A stretch of 64,000 bases of DNA from an uncultured Flavobacteriaceae bacterium (GTDB lineage Bacteria; Bacteroidota; Bacteroidia; Flavobacteriales; Flavobacteriaceae): the NCBI GenBank assembly GCA_947502495.1, contig CANNAC010000002.1:310001-374000 (forward strand). Reading direction: 5' to 3'. Shown here in pieces: positions 33,413 to 42,588 of the stretch. The notes below the pieces were generated by a model. It ran no database searches. It was not told the origin of the DNA and worked only from the letters and a program-made list of their open reading frames with translations. The number at the start of each line of letters is the position of its first letter. Within the stretch, counting starts at the first letter, position 1. Made by a program: the position numbers and the translations under genes.

Positions 33413-34717
33413 TTATTGGTTTGTTGTGGCTTTAGTCGTAAAAGTTTTGAAATTTAACAATATAAAACCAATAAAAGCTGGTAGCACCCAACCTAAGCTA
33501 TGACTTGCAAACGGAATACTTGAAATTACTTGTGTTAAATCTTCGGAAGGGCTTAAAAAATTAAGCACATCTGGAATACTAAAAATAAAGGTTACTAAAA
33601 CCACTACTCGGAATACGGTATTGGAAGCAAATTTATCAGGGATTGCGTTTAGTAAAATCAGCACAATAGTTATTGGGTAAATAAATAATAGCACTGGTAA
33701 TGCAATCACGATTATAGAATTAAAATCTAACTGACCAACGACTACACCAATCACAGAAGCTAATACTGCAGTAATGACATACACGGTTTGCGAATCTTTA
33801 ATTAAACCTTTAAAATAATCTGCTGTTCCGGTTACAATACCTACAGCTGTTGTAAAGCAAGCCAAGGCGATTAGCACACTTAAAATCGTATTACCAAAAG
33901 TTCCCAATGCTTTTTTACTGATTCCCGTTAACAGATTTGCGCGTTGCATATCACTACTTAATGCGCTATTCACATCTATTTCGGTTCCATAAAATGCACC
34001 TACAGCAATTAGTCCTGCGTAAATAACAAAGAGTCCAAGTCCTGCGATGATTCCCGATTTTTTAATCAGTTCTTTTTTCGCTTCAAAAGAGTCTTTAACT
34101 TTTAAATTAATAGATATAATAATTACTGCTCCAACAACCACTGCTCCAATAGCATCAAAGGTTTGATAGCCTTCTAGAATTCCGTTTACAATTGGTGCTT
34201 CAAATAGCGAAGGATTAGTAAGCATTTGTGAAGAGAACAAACCGATACCAATTACCAAAAGCAACATAATCACTATAAATGGTGTTAGGTATTTACCTAT
34301 AAGGTTTAATATTTTAGAACGATTTAATGCAAATACTAATACCAAAATAAAATAGATACTACTAGTTAATAATGGAGAAGTATTAAAATTTGGATGTATT
34401 GCAATTTCATGCGTAGCCGCTGCGGTACGTGGTGACGGAATTGCAACAGCAATGACATAAATAAGGATACAATAAACAAGACTAAAAGCTGGGGACACTT
34501 TTTTACCAAAATCATACAAAGTACCTTGTAATTTGGCATGCGCATAAATACCTATTATAGGAATTATTACTGCAGTAATTACAAAACCTATAATTACCCA
34601 GAACCAATTTTCTCCTGCATTATAACCCAAAAGTGGTGGCAATAGCAAATTTCCTGCTCCAAAAAACAACGAAAACAAGGCGAAGCTTGTAATTAACAAT
34701 TCTTTAGTTTTATTCAT
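33413..34717 (-). CDS. brnQ: Branched-chain amino acid transport protein (LIVCS family)
   Basis: 434 residues with about 12 membrane helices. It starts with the family's LFSLFFGAGNLLLPPLLG segment and contains VAIPSPRTAAATHEIA and GYQTFDAIGAVVVG, all hallmarks of BrnQ. It imports Leu, Ile and Val with Na+ or H+ across the inner membrane. Divergent from the alpha/beta hydrolase gene. Confidence 0.95.
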   Translation of the reverse strand: MNKTKELLITSFALFSLFFGAGNLLLPPLLGYNAGENWFWVIIGFVITAVIIPIIGIYAHAKLQGTLYDFGKKVSPAFSLVYCILIYVIAVAIPSPRTAAATHEIAIHPNFNTSPLLTSSIYFILVLVFALNRSKILNLIGKYLTPFIVIMLLLVIGIGLFSSQMLTNPSLFEAPIVNGILEGYQTFDAIGAVVVGAVIIISINLKVKDSFEAKKELIKKSGIIAGLGLFVIYAGLIAVGAFYGTEIDVNSALSSDMQRANLLTGISKKALGTFGNTILSVLIALACFTTAVGIVTGTADYFKGLIKDSQTVYVITAVLASVIGVVVGQLDFNSIIVIALPVLLFIYPITIVLILLNAIPDKFASNTVFRVVVLVTFIFSIPDVLNFLSPSEDLTQVISSIPFASHSLGWVLPAFIGFILLNFKTFTTKATTNQ

Positions 34718-34784
34718 ATTATGCTGTTGTAAAAGGAAATGTATTATTTTAAATATAGAGTCGCAATTTATTACAGGCCCTTAA

Positions 34785-34792
34785 TTATCTTT
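34785..34792 (+). promoter_or_regulatory. Candidate -7 promoter element (TATCTTTG)
   Basis: An exact TAnnTTTG match 18 bp before the hydrolase start codon, implying a very short 5' leader. Confidence 0.5.
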
Positions 34793-34810
34793 GCACAATA
34801 TAGTTTAAAT

Positions 34811-35584
34811 ATGATTTTAGAGCACAAAGGCATAAATATTTTTTACACAGATCAAGGTACTGGAACAGCAATCGTTTTATTACACGGTTTTCTAGAAAAC
34901 AGTACCATGTGGGATGCCTTTTTACCAGAACTCACCAAAAGAAACCGTGTCATTTGTATCGATTTATTAGGCCACGGAAAAACACCTTGCTTAGGATATG
35001 TGCATACTATGGAAGACATGGCAGAAGCTGTTCTTGCCGTTTTAAATCATTTAAGACTACGAAGATATTATATGATTGGACACTCTATGGGTGGATATGT
35101 TGCTTTGGCTTTCGCCGAAGAAAACCAGAAAAGCTTAAAAGGGTTATGCTTAATGAATTCTACCTACGAAGCCGATGATGACGAACGCAAACTACTTCGC
35201 GCTCGAGCAAACAAGATGATACAAACCAATTTTAAGAATATGGTACGTATGTCTTTTGCTAATTTATTTAGTGAAAAAAGTAAAATAGTATATAAAGCGG
35301 AATTTGATGCTGCTTTAAACGAAGCCTTAAAAACTCCTATTCAAGGCTATATTGCTTGTCAGGAAGGTATGCGACTAAGACCAGACAGACAAGATGTATT
35401 TCATTCTTTAAAAGGTAAAAAAAGTATCCTTATAGGAAAAAATGATCCTGTCGTGAATGGAGAAAAGTTAATTCAAGAAACCAAAAATACTCCAATTAAT
35501 ACCGCAATTTTTAGTGAAGGACACATGAGTCATATAGAAAATCCAAGCCTACTTTTGAAAGAAATAATGCATTTCATCGAATAA
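34811..35584 (+). CDS. Alpha/beta fold hydrolase
   Basis: 257 residues. The oxyanion segment LLHGFLENSTMWD, nucleophile elbow GHSMGG, acid GKNDPV and base His in EGHMSHIENP complete the triad. It belongs to the BioH/menaquinone-hydrolase-like esterase group; the substrate is unknown. Start ATG 34811 (MILEHKGINIFY) is chosen over the upstream frame because the extension covers the promoter. Confidence 0.93.
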   Translation: MILEHKGINIFYTDQGTGTAIVLLHGFLENSTMWDAFLPELTKRNRVICIDLLGHGKTPCLGYVHTMEDMAEAVLAVLNHLRLRRYYMIGHSMGGYVALAFAEENQKSLKGLCLMNSTYEADDDERKLLRARANKMIQTNFKNMVRMSFANLFSEKSKIVYKAEFDAALNEALKTPIQGYIACQEGMRLRPDRQDVFHSLKGKKSILIGKNDPVVNGEKLIQETKNTPINTAIFSEGHMSHIENPSLLLKEIMHFIE

Positions 35585-35648
35585 ATCGTGCGTTTCACCG
35601 TTTATGTGTTTTTTTTTATTAGGTTTACTATAACCAAACGCTAATAAA

Positions 35649-35927
35649 ATGAACACACCTACCATCAAACCTGCTTTTATTCCGAATTTAGTTTGCAATA
35701 TTTTCGGACACAAATATGAAGTAACTAAAAAAGTGACTTACCACGTAAAAGAGTATCAATGCTCTAATTGCAAAAAACAAATGACTACAAATAGTAACGG
35801 TAATTTAATTCCGCTAACTCCAAAGTTTGAACAAATCAATTCTGTCTTAGAACGTATTTATAACAGGAAAGTAATGCGTTTACAGGAAAAATCTTACGCT
35901 TCATCGATTAATCAAGTGATTATTTAG
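35649..35927 (+). CDS. Small zinc-ribbon protein, tandem paralogue A
   Basis: 92 residues, no signal. The core reads CNIFGHKYEVTKKVTYHVKEYQCSNCKKQMTTNSNG followed by NLIPLTPKFEQINSVLERIY. A Cys/His pair (C..FGH) and a CxxC likely bind one zinc. A second copy follows 55 bp downstream with the same architecture. It resembles small conserved flavobacterial proteins of unknown function. Compared with paralogue B it has a 12-residue N-terminal and a longer C-terminal extension. Confidence 0.8.
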   Translation: MNTPTIKPAFIPNLVCNIFGHKYEVTKKVTYHVKEYQCSNCKKQMTTNSNGNLIPLTPKFEQINSVLERIYNRKVMRLQEKSYASSINQVII

Positions 35928-35982
35928 TAAGAACTATAAAATCTCCTAACTTACTTAGCTCTAAACTAGCTAATTAAATTCT

Positions 35983-36207
35983 ATGAACACTATTCAATGT
36001 AGCGTTTTTGGTCATGATTTTAAAGTTTCCAAAGACATCACAGCGCATGTGAAAGAATACCAATGCAAACATTGTAAAAAACAAATGACAACAAATGCAA
36101 ATGGTAACTTGATTCCGTTAACACCTAAATTTAAAAAGATTAATTCTGTTTTAAAAAGTGTGCACTACAAAAAAGAAAAACGCAAAGAGTTTATTCTTGA
36201 TCGTTAA
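35983..36207 (+). CDS. Small zinc-ribbon protein, tandem paralogue B
   Basis: 74 residues. Core CSVFGHDFKVSKDITAHVKEYQCKHCKKQMTT then NLIPLTPKFKKINSVLKSVH, about 60% identical to paralogue A over the core by eye, so a tandem duplication. Its last 17 bp overlap the 3' end of the convergent thiL gene. Function unknown. Confidence 0.8.
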   Translation: MNTIQCSVFGHDFKVSKDITAHVKEYQCKHCKKQMTTNANGNLIPLTPKFKKINSVLKSVHYKKEKRKEFILDR

Positions 36208-37243
36208 GTGCATTCCATCCTTGTGCCTGTAAAGGAATTTTAGTTTCTCCTCTAGTTACTAAATGCATTCCTACGTTTGGTTCTGTCATATAACCAATTA
36301 CTGTAAAATTAGGATTTGCTTTAATTTTGGGATAGTCTTCTTGCGAAATTGTAAATAGTAATTCATAATCTTCACCACCACTTAGTGCGACCGTTGTACT
36401 ATCGATATTAAATTCTTCGCAAGTAGAAATTACTTGAGGATCTAAAGGTAATTTGTCTTCATACAAATCGCAACCAACATTACTATGTTTACATAAATGC
36501 ATAATCTCGGAAGATAAGCCATCACTAATGTCTATCATAGCACTTGGTTTAACTTCTAAATCTTTAAAAAGTTTAATAATATCTTTTCTCGCTTCTGGCT
36601 TCAATTGTCTTTCCATAATATAGGCATACGCATCCATATCTGGTTGGCTATTTGGATTTACCAAAAACACTTGCTTTTCGCGTTCTAAAACTTGTAATCC
36701 CATATATGCACCACCAATATCACCAGTTACAACCAGTAAATCATTTGGTTTTGCACCACTTCTATATACAACATCTTCTTTTTCAACTTCACCAATAGCG
36801 GTAATAGAAATGAGTAAACCAGAAGTAGATGAAGTCGTGTCTCCTCCTACTACGTCTACCTCATAAACCTTTGCCGCAGTTTCAATTCCTGCATATAATT
36901 CTTCTAAAGCCTCTAAAGGAAAACGATTAGAAACCGCAATAGACACTGTAATTTGAGTGGCATTTGCATTCATAGCAAACACGTCTGATAAATTAACAAC
37001 TACAGCCTTATAACCTAAATGTTTTAACGGCACATAGCTTAAATCAAAATGCACACCTTCTACTAATAAATCGGTAGTAACTACAATTTGTTTATCCGTA
37101 AATTCTAAAACTGCAGCATCATCTCCAATTGCTTTAATTGTTGATTTATGTGAAATTTCAAACTGTGAAGTCAAGTGGTCTATTAATCCGAATTCTCCTA
37201 AATCACTTAATGCGGTACGTTGTTGATTTTTATCTTCTATCAT
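36191..37243 (-). CDS. thiL: Thiamine-monophosphate kinase
   Basis: 350 residues; phosphorylates thiamine monophosphate to the active diphosphate. Family motifs: LGEFGLIDHL at the N-terminus, IGDDAAVLEF, VTTDLLVEGVHFDL (Mg/ATP site), VVNLSDVFAMNA, VVGGDTTSS, VTGDIGGAYMGLQ, MIDISDGLSSEI and ALSGGEDYELLFT. The only thiamine gene in the window. Its 3' end overlaps zinc-ribbon paralogue B by 17 bp. Confidence 0.96.
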   Translation of the reverse strand: MIEDKNQQRTALSDLGEFGLIDHLTSQFEISHKSTIKAIGDDAAVLEFTDKQIVVTTDLLVEGVHFDLSYVPLKHLGYKAVVVNLSDVFAMNANATQITVSIAVSNRFPLEALEELYAGIETAAKVYEVDVVGGDTTSSTSGLLISITAIGEVEKEDVVYRSGAKPNDLLVVTGDIGGAYMGLQVLEREKQVFLVNPNSQPDMDAYAYIMERQLKPEARKDIIKLFKDLEVKPSAMIDISDGLSSEIMHLCKHSNVGCDLYEDKLPLDPQVISTCEEFNIDSTTVALSGGEDYELLFTISQEDYPKIKANPNFTVIGYMTEPNVGMHLVTRGETKIPLQAQGWNALNDQE

Positions 37244-37386
37244 ACTGCAAAAATAAGAAGCTTAAAATAAATATATACCATAATATTAAATAAAACAGCA
37301 TTTAAAAGTGGCTATAGATAAATACACTAAAAGGGAACAAAATATAGTTTTAACAGTAAGCGCAAGTTTTTTGTAGATAATTCTCC

Positions 37387-37394
37387 TAAATTTG
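37387..37394 (+). promoter_or_regulatory. Candidate -7 promoter element (TAAATTTG) of the MbnP/MbnH operon
   Basis: A match to TAnnTTTG about 40-50 bp before the first start codon of the four-gene lipoprotein operon. Confidence 0.45.
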
Positions 37395-37442
37395 CTCTAA
37401 AAGCTGAAAATATTATAATAAATTTCTATTATGCCCAAATTC

Positions 37443-38912
37443 ATGAAGAAGAGACTCCTTTTAAAAACAATCTTTGTAATTACCTTATTGACTCCTTTAA
37501 TGCATTCTTGTGATAACGAGCCAGTAGACGCCATAATTATCCAAGATTCTGATGGAGACGGAATACCTAATAATTTAGACAACTGTATTACTATTGCAAA
37601 TCCTGACCAAGCAGATGATGATAACGATGGTATTGGGAACCCCTGTGATGAAGTAGTTAATCCAGATACAGATGGAGATGGCATACCAGACAATATGGAT
37701 AATTGCATAGAAATAGCTAATCCTGATCAAGCAGATGACGATAATGATGGTATTGGTAATACTTGTGATGATGTTATCACTACTCCTTTATTTGAATGTA
37801 TTAATGGTATGGCTGGTGAATATCCTTGTGACGGATATGATTTAATGGCACAAATTCCTGTTTCCGTTTTAGCAAACACAATGGGGAATCCTGAAGGAAG
37901 CGATATTTGGGGATGGACAGATCCTTTAACAGGAAATGAATATGCACTTATAGCAATGACAAACAGTACTGCTTTTGTAGATATTACAAATCCTACTTTA
38001 CCCGTTTTTCTAGGAAGATTAGATACTGCTGATGGTGCTAATTTTTGGAGAGACGTAAAAGTATATAACAACCATGCTTATATTGTAGCAGATGGTAGTC
38101 AAAATTTAAATCATGGTATGCAAGTATTTGATTTAACGAAATTAAGAAATGTGACAAATCCTCCTATAGATTTCACATCAGACGCACATTATACCGAATT
38201 TGGAAAAGCCCACAACATTGTTATTAATGAAGATTCTGGCTATGCATACGCAGTAGGCTCTAACACCTTTGGAGGTGGTGCTCATTTTATAAATATTCAA
38301 AATCCAACAAACCCAATAGCAGAAGGCGGTTTCAATGGCTACTCTCATGACGCACAAGTTGTAACGTATACGGGTCCTGATTCTGATTATTTTGGCCGTG
38401 AAATTTTAATAGGAAGCAATGAAAATGAAGTAGTAATAGCAGACATAACAGATAAAGCTAACCCTGTTACTATTTCTACAATTGCGTACAACAATATTGG
38501 TTATACACATCAAGGTTGGTTTACAGAAGATTCTCGTTATTTTATTCTTGGAGATGAAACCGATGAAATAGGATTTGGTAACAACACAAGAACTATTATA
38601 TTTGATTTTAATGATTTAGATAATCCTACTTTGCATTTAGATTATTTCGGACCAACTGCAGCCATAGATCATAATGGTTATGTAAAAGGAAATACTTATT
38701 TTCTAGCTAACTATGCTGCAGGATTAAGAATGATTGATATTACAAATATTGCTTCTGGTACAATGACCGAAACTGGTTTTTTTGATACACATCCAGAAAA
38801 TAATAGTACAAGTTTTAATGGTGCCTGGAGTGTTTATCCGTATTTCGCAAGCGGAAACATTATCATTAGCGATATAGAAAGAGGACTATTAATAGTAAGA
38901 AAAAGTCAATAA
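37443..38912 (+). CDS. Choice-of-anchor B lipoprotein with thrombospondin type-3 repeats
   Basis: About 489 residues. The lipoprotein signal ends in PLMHSC. Two TSP3 calcium-binding repeats follow (DSDGDGIPNNLDNC...DQADDDNDGIGN and DTDGDGIPDNMDNC...). The rest is a propeller-like LVIVD/choice-of-anchor-B domain (WGWTDPLTGNEYALIAMTNSTAFVDITNP, GYSHDAQVVTYTGPD, HQGWFTEDSRYFILGDE). Start ATG 37443 (MKKRLLLKT) gives the better signal peptide; ATG 37431 is possible. First of four tightly spaced genes ending in a di-haem enzyme, so probably a surface-exposed partner of that system. Confidence 0.88.
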   Translation: MKKRLLLKTIFVITLLTPLMHSCDNEPVDAIIIQDSDGDGIPNNLDNCITIANPDQADDDNDGIGNPCDEVVNPDTDGDGIPDNMDNCIEIANPDQADDDNDGIGNTCDDVITTPLFECINGMAGEYPCDGYDLMAQIPVSVLANTMGNPEGSDIWGWTDPLTGNEYALIAMTNSTAFVDITNPTLPVFLGRLDTADGANFWRDVKVYNNHAYIVADGSQNLNHGMQVFDLTKLRNVTNPPIDFTSDAHYTEFGKAHNIVINEDSGYAYAVGSNTFGGGAHFINIQNPTNPIAEGGFNGYSHDAQVVTYTGPDSDYFGREILIGSNENEVVIADITDKANPVTISTIAYNNIGYTHQGWFTEDSRYFILGDETDEIGFGNNTRTIIFDFNDLDNPTLHLDYFGPTAAIDHNGYVKGNTYFLANYAAGLRMIDITNIASGTMTETGFFDTHPENNSTSFNGAWSVYPYFASGNIIISDIERGLLIVRKSQ

Positions 38913-38921
38913 CAAAAAAAT

Positions 38922-40262
38922 ATGCAACTATTTAAAGTAATTATTTTCAGCCTCTCTTTAATTTTATTGGTAAGCTGTAAATCGGATGATAATGATGATG
39001 GAACATCTCCTGAAAATACTTTTTTAGGTGAAATAGCTTCTATTACTACTTTTGGTGGTACAAAAAACGAAAGCGCCCAATCCGTAGTAACAACTCTAGA
39101 TGGAGGCTACGTTGTACTTGGACATACACAAAGTAGGGACTTTGACATAACAGACAAACCAAACGAAAGTTATGATTATTGGGTTTTAAAGTTTGACGAA
39201 AACAACCAATTACAATGGAACAAGACCTTTGGTGGTTCTGGTGATGATAGGGGGAAATCAATACTACAGACATTAGATGGTGGATATGCTATTTTGGGTC
39301 AAACGAATAGTGCGAATCAAGATGTAACTCAAAATTCAGGATATTATGATTTTTGGCTAGCAAAACTAGACAGCTTTGGCAACTTAATTTGGGAAAAATC
39401 TTTTGGCTATTCTGGTTTAGACCTTGGTATTTCTCTTATTCAAACTACAGATAATGGATTCTTGCTTACTGGTGTTCTAGATGTTACAGCTTCTGGAGGA
39501 GAAGGTAACACGAAACAAGCCAATGCAAAACATGCAGGTGGAGATTACTGGGCGATTAAAACAAACGCATCTGGCGACTTACAATGGAGCAAGTATTATG
39601 GAGGTTCCAATACAGAAACACCACATGATGTAATAGAAACGATGGATGGCTATATGCTTGTTGGGTCTTCAGATAGTGACGATGTCGATATAAATAACAA
39701 CAAAGGAGATTATGACTTTTGGGTGGTTAAACTAAGCACTTCCGGCGCAATCCTTTGGGAGAAATCTTTTGGTGGTTCGCAAATTGACGAAGCATGGTCT
39801 ATCGCGCAAAGTGATGATGGCAATTTTATTATAGTTGGAGACACTAGAAGTAATGATCAAGACGTTACTAATATGAATGGAGCAGCAGACTTATGGCTTA
39901 TTAAAATAAATCCTTCAGGGGATTTAATCTGGGAAAAAGCTATAGGAGGTACTAGTTTTGATGTTGGCCGATCTATTTCTAAAACGCAAAACAATGGCTT
40001 TCTAATCTCTGGAAGTTCTAGAAGCGCAGACGGAGACTTAAGTTCTAATAACGGCCAAAATGATGCTTGGATTTTAAAAATAGATAACAATGCTAATATC
40101 GGTTGGCAAAAAACGGTTGGTGGTTCTAATATTGATTTTGCATATGATGCCGTAGAACTAACTAACAAAAACATAATTGCAGTCGGCGAATCTAGCAGTA
40201 ACGACAATGATGTAAACGAAAACAAAGGATTCACAGACCTATTAATAATAACAATAAAATAA
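38922..40262 (+). CDS. Repeat-containing lipoprotein (propeller-like)
   Basis: 446 residues. The lipobox ends in LLVSC. About seven ~50-residue repeats follow the pattern DGGY-hydrophobic-GxTxSxDxDVT-NxGxxDxWhhKhDxxGxLxWxKxFGGSxxD (for example WNKTFGGSGDD, WEKSFGGSQID, WQKTVGGSNID), as in a beta-propeller. Similar proteins are common in Bacteroidota and have no assigned function. It is 9 bp after the choice-of-anchor B gene and 2 bp before the MbnP-like gene, clearly one transcript. Confidence 0.85.
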   Translation: MQLFKVIIFSLSLILLVSCKSDDNDDGTSPENTFLGEIASITTFGGTKNESAQSVVTTLDGGYVVLGHTQSRDFDITDKPNESYDYWVLKFDENNQLQWNKTFGGSGDDRGKSILQTLDGGYAILGQTNSANQDVTQNSGYYDFWLAKLDSFGNLIWEKSFGYSGLDLGISLIQTTDNGFLLTGVLDVTASGGEGNTKQANAKHAGGDYWAIKTNASGDLQWSKYYGGSNTETPHDVIETMDGYMLVGSSDSDDVDINNNKGDYDFWVVKLSTSGAILWEKSFGGSQIDEAWSIAQSDDGNFIIVGDTRSNDQDVTNMNGAADLWLIKINPSGDLIWEKAIGGTSFDVGRSISKTQNNGFLISGSSRSADGDLSSNNGQNDAWILKIDNNANIGWQKTVGGSNIDFAYDAVELTNKNIIAVGESSSNDNDVNENKGFTDLLIITIK

Positions 40263-40264
40263 TT

Positions 40265-41038
40265 ATGAAAAATATTTTAGCCCTAACTTTCTTCACTCTT
40301 TTATGCTTTTCTTGCACAGAAGACGCAGATGACAATACAAGTGAAAATGTTTCCGCTGCATTTAAATTTACACATAGCTGGAACGATACACCTGTTACCA
40401 ATACAGACTTCAACAGCATTCAATTCACAAATGCTAATGGTGAAGAAATGAGTATCGAAAAATTACGTTATTTGGTCTCTAACATTAGATTTGAAAAAGC
40501 AAACGGAGAAATACATAACACAAGTGGTCATTTCCTAATAGATGTAACTAATGCTGTCAATTTAGTCTTTCAACCTTACACACCAATTCCAAAAGGAGAG
40601 TATAGCAATGTAATTTTTACATTTGGTTTTAACAATGAAGATAATTATAGCGAGACCTATACGGATTTAAATTCGGCTTCATGGAATGTTCCAGATATGC
40701 TAGGTGGTGGTTATCATTACATGCAATTAGAAGGTAAATTTATAGACAATACAAATACGGTAACAGGTTATGCGTATCATGCCATTAGAGCTGTAGATAA
40801 TTCAGATCCTGATAATTTACTTTTTCAAGATACCTTTATTAATGTAGAATTAGGCCCGGTTTCCATTACAAAAGACCTAACTTTTAATGTAAATATGAAT
40901 ATTGCCGAATGGTTTAAAAATCCGAATTTATGGGATTTAAATACATTACACAATATGATGATGCCAAATTTTAATGCACAAGTAATGATGTTTCAAAACG
41001 GACAAAATGTATTTTCTTTAACCGGAATTACAGAATAA
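40265..41038 (+). CDS. MbnP-family lipoprotein
   Basis: 257 residues. Lipoprotein signal ending in LCFSC (C17). The mature protein shows the MbnP-like pattern: FTHSWNDTPVTNTDFNSIQFTNANGE, LRYLVSNIRFEKANG, FTFGFNN and GGYHYMQLEGKF. In methanotrophs MbnP is a copper-binding protein whose Trp is oxidised to kynurenine by its di-haem partner MbnH. Candidate Trp here are W39 and those in SASWNVPDML and EWFKNPNLWDL. The partner-like enzyme is encoded 4 bp downstream. Assignment rests on my recognition of the family and this pairing. Confidence 0.82.
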   Translation: MKNILALTFFTLLCFSCTEDADDNTSENVSAAFKFTHSWNDTPVTNTDFNSIQFTNANGEEMSIEKLRYLVSNIRFEKANGEIHNTSGHFLIDVTNAVNLVFQPYTPIPKGEYSNVIFTFGFNNEDNYSETYTDLNSASWNVPDMLGGGYHYMQLEGKFIDNTNTVTGYAYHAIRAVDNSDPDNLLFQDTFINVELGPVSITKDLTFNVNMNIAEWFKNPNLWDLNTLHNMMMPNFNAQVMMFQNGQNVFSLTGITE

Positions 41039-41042
41039 AACA

Positions 41043-42107
41043 ATGAAAAAACGGATTGTATATGTTGTGCTAGCTTTTTGTCTGTCTTGTTCTAATGAAC
41101 CTACAGACAGAAATACCTATGTCCCAACTTCAAATCCTCTAGAGATTCCACAAGTATTCGAAGACCATATTATTCCCCCTGTAATTCCATTAAATAATCC
41201 GCAAACGGTCGAAGGAGTTGCACTAGGAAAGAAACTTTTCTTTGATCCTATTTTATCTGCAGACCATACACAAGCTTGTGCTGCTTGTCATAATCCAGAA
41301 AATGCATTTACAGATCCAGCAAGATTTAGCGTTGGTATTGATGGAAGTATTGGTACGCGCAACTCCATGCCCTTATTTAATATGGCATGGAATTATGATG
41401 AAAAATTCTTTTGGGACGGTCGCGTTTTCAGCCTAGAACACCAAGCACTAGAACCAGTTATAAACCCAATTGAAATGAATAACACTTGGGAAACTGTAGT
41501 AACAAGACTTCAACAACATACCGAATACCCTCAATTATTTCAGGAAGCATTTGGCGCTAGTCCAATCACGAAAGAATTAGCCACAAAAGCACTTGCACAG
41601 TTTCAACGTACTTTAATCTCTTCAAACTCTAAATTTGACAAACATTTATTAGGAGAAGCGACGCTTACTGCTCAAGAAGCAAATGGACTAAATATTTTTA
41701 TGGACGAAACCAAAGGAGACTGTTTTCATTGCCATGGAAACCCAAACAATCCACTTTGGACAGACAATATTTTTCATAATAACGGATTAGATGCAACATT
41801 TTCAGACCTTGGTTTTGGAGAAGTTTCAGGGGATCCAGCAGATAACGGAAAATTTAAATCTCCTTCCTTGCGCAATTTAGCTTTTACAGCGCCATACATG
41901 CATGATGGTCGTTTTAATACGCTAGAAGAAGTTATCAATCATTATAGCGAAGGCTTACAAGATTCCCCAACCATAGATCCATTAATGAAAAAAGTAAATG
42001 AAGGTGGCGTGCAACTTTCAATACAAGATAAAGCAGACTTAAAAGCATTCCTTTTATCACTTTCAGACCCTTCATTTATAAACAATCCCGCTTTTAATAA
42101 CCAATAG
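41043..42107 (+). CDS. Di-haem cytochrome c peroxidase/MbnH-like lipoprotein
   Basis: 354 residues. Lipobox CLSC (C16). Two c-type haem motifs, CAACH (79-83) and CFHCH (227-231), in the MauG/CcpA fold. Also visible are FDPILSADHTQACAAC, TRNSMPLFN, FWDGRVFSLEHQ and SLRNLAFTAPYMHDGRF. It acts in the periplasm or on the outer membrane. Classical CcpA reduces H2O2, while MbnH oxidises a Trp in MbnP. Adjacency to an MbnP-like gene (4-bp gap) favours an MbnH-like role. Last gene of the operon. Confidence 0.9.
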   Translation: MKKRIVYVVLAFCLSCSNEPTDRNTYVPTSNPLEIPQVFEDHIIPPVIPLNNPQTVEGVALGKKLFFDPILSADHTQACAACHNPENAFTDPARFSVGIDGSIGTRNSMPLFNMAWNYDEKFFWDGRVFSLEHQALEPVINPIEMNNTWETVVTRLQQHTEYPQLFQEAFGASPITKELATKALAQFQRTLISSNSKFDKHLLGEATLTAQEANGLNIFMDETKGDCFHCHGNPNNPLWTDNIFHNNGLDATFSDLGFGEVSGDPADNGKFKSPSLRNLAFTAPYMHDGRFNTLEEVINHYSEGLQDSPTIDPLMKKVNEGGVQLSIQDKADLKAFLLSLSDPSFINNPAFNNQ

Positions 42108-42149
42108 ATTTTTCTTATAAAAACATCACTAATATAATGTAAGCTTATA

Positions 42150-42179
42150 TGGAAATCCATGACTTATATTGTATATTTG
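42150..42179 (+). promoter_or_regulatory. Candidate suf promoter with palindromic operator
   Basis: ATGGA-AA-TCCAT (42150-42161) lies 10 bp upstream of a TAnnTTTG-type word (TATATTTG, 42172-42179), about 31 bp before the sufA start. The palindrome is well placed for a regulator of the suf genes. Confidence 0.45.
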
Positions 42180-42210
42180 CACTCTATTTAGACAAAATCT
42201 ATTTAATAAT

Positions 42211-42540
42211 ATGATAAAAGTTTCAGAAACAGCTAAGAAGAAAGTTATAGAACTTATGACCGATGAAGGCTACAATGCAGTAACCGACTACGTTCGTGTT
42301 GGTGTAAAAAGTGGGGGTTGCTCTGGTTTATCTTATGATTTAAAATTTGATAAAGAAAAGCAAGACGAAGATAAAATGTTTGAAGACAACAATGTAAAAA
42401 TTATTGTCGACAAAAAAAGCTTTTTATACTTAATAGGAACAACACTTGAGTATTCGGGAGGATTAAATGGAACAGGTTTCGTATTTAATAATCCGAATGC
42501 CAATAGAACTTGTGGTTGTGGCGAATCTTTTTCGCTATAA
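42211..42540 (+). CDS. sufA: Iron-sulfur assembly A-type carrier (HesB/IscA/SufA)
   Basis: 109 residues. The three conserved Cys of A-type carriers are present: GVKSGGCSGLSY and the C-terminal RTCGCGESF. It receives and passes on Fe-S clusters. Start ATG 42211 (MIKVSETAKKKV); the upstream extension overlaps the promoter. First gene of the suf cluster, followed 48 bp later by sufB. Confidence 0.94.
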   Translation: MIKVSETAKKKVIELMTDEGYNAVTDYVRVGVKSGGCSGLSYDLKFDKEKQDEDKMFEDNNVKIIVDKKSFLYLIGTTLEYSGGLNGTGFVFNNPNANRTCGCGESFSL

Positions 42541-42588
42541 TCCATCTAAATCTTCCGTTTAGGAAGGCTTTAAAATTAAATTTTTGAT

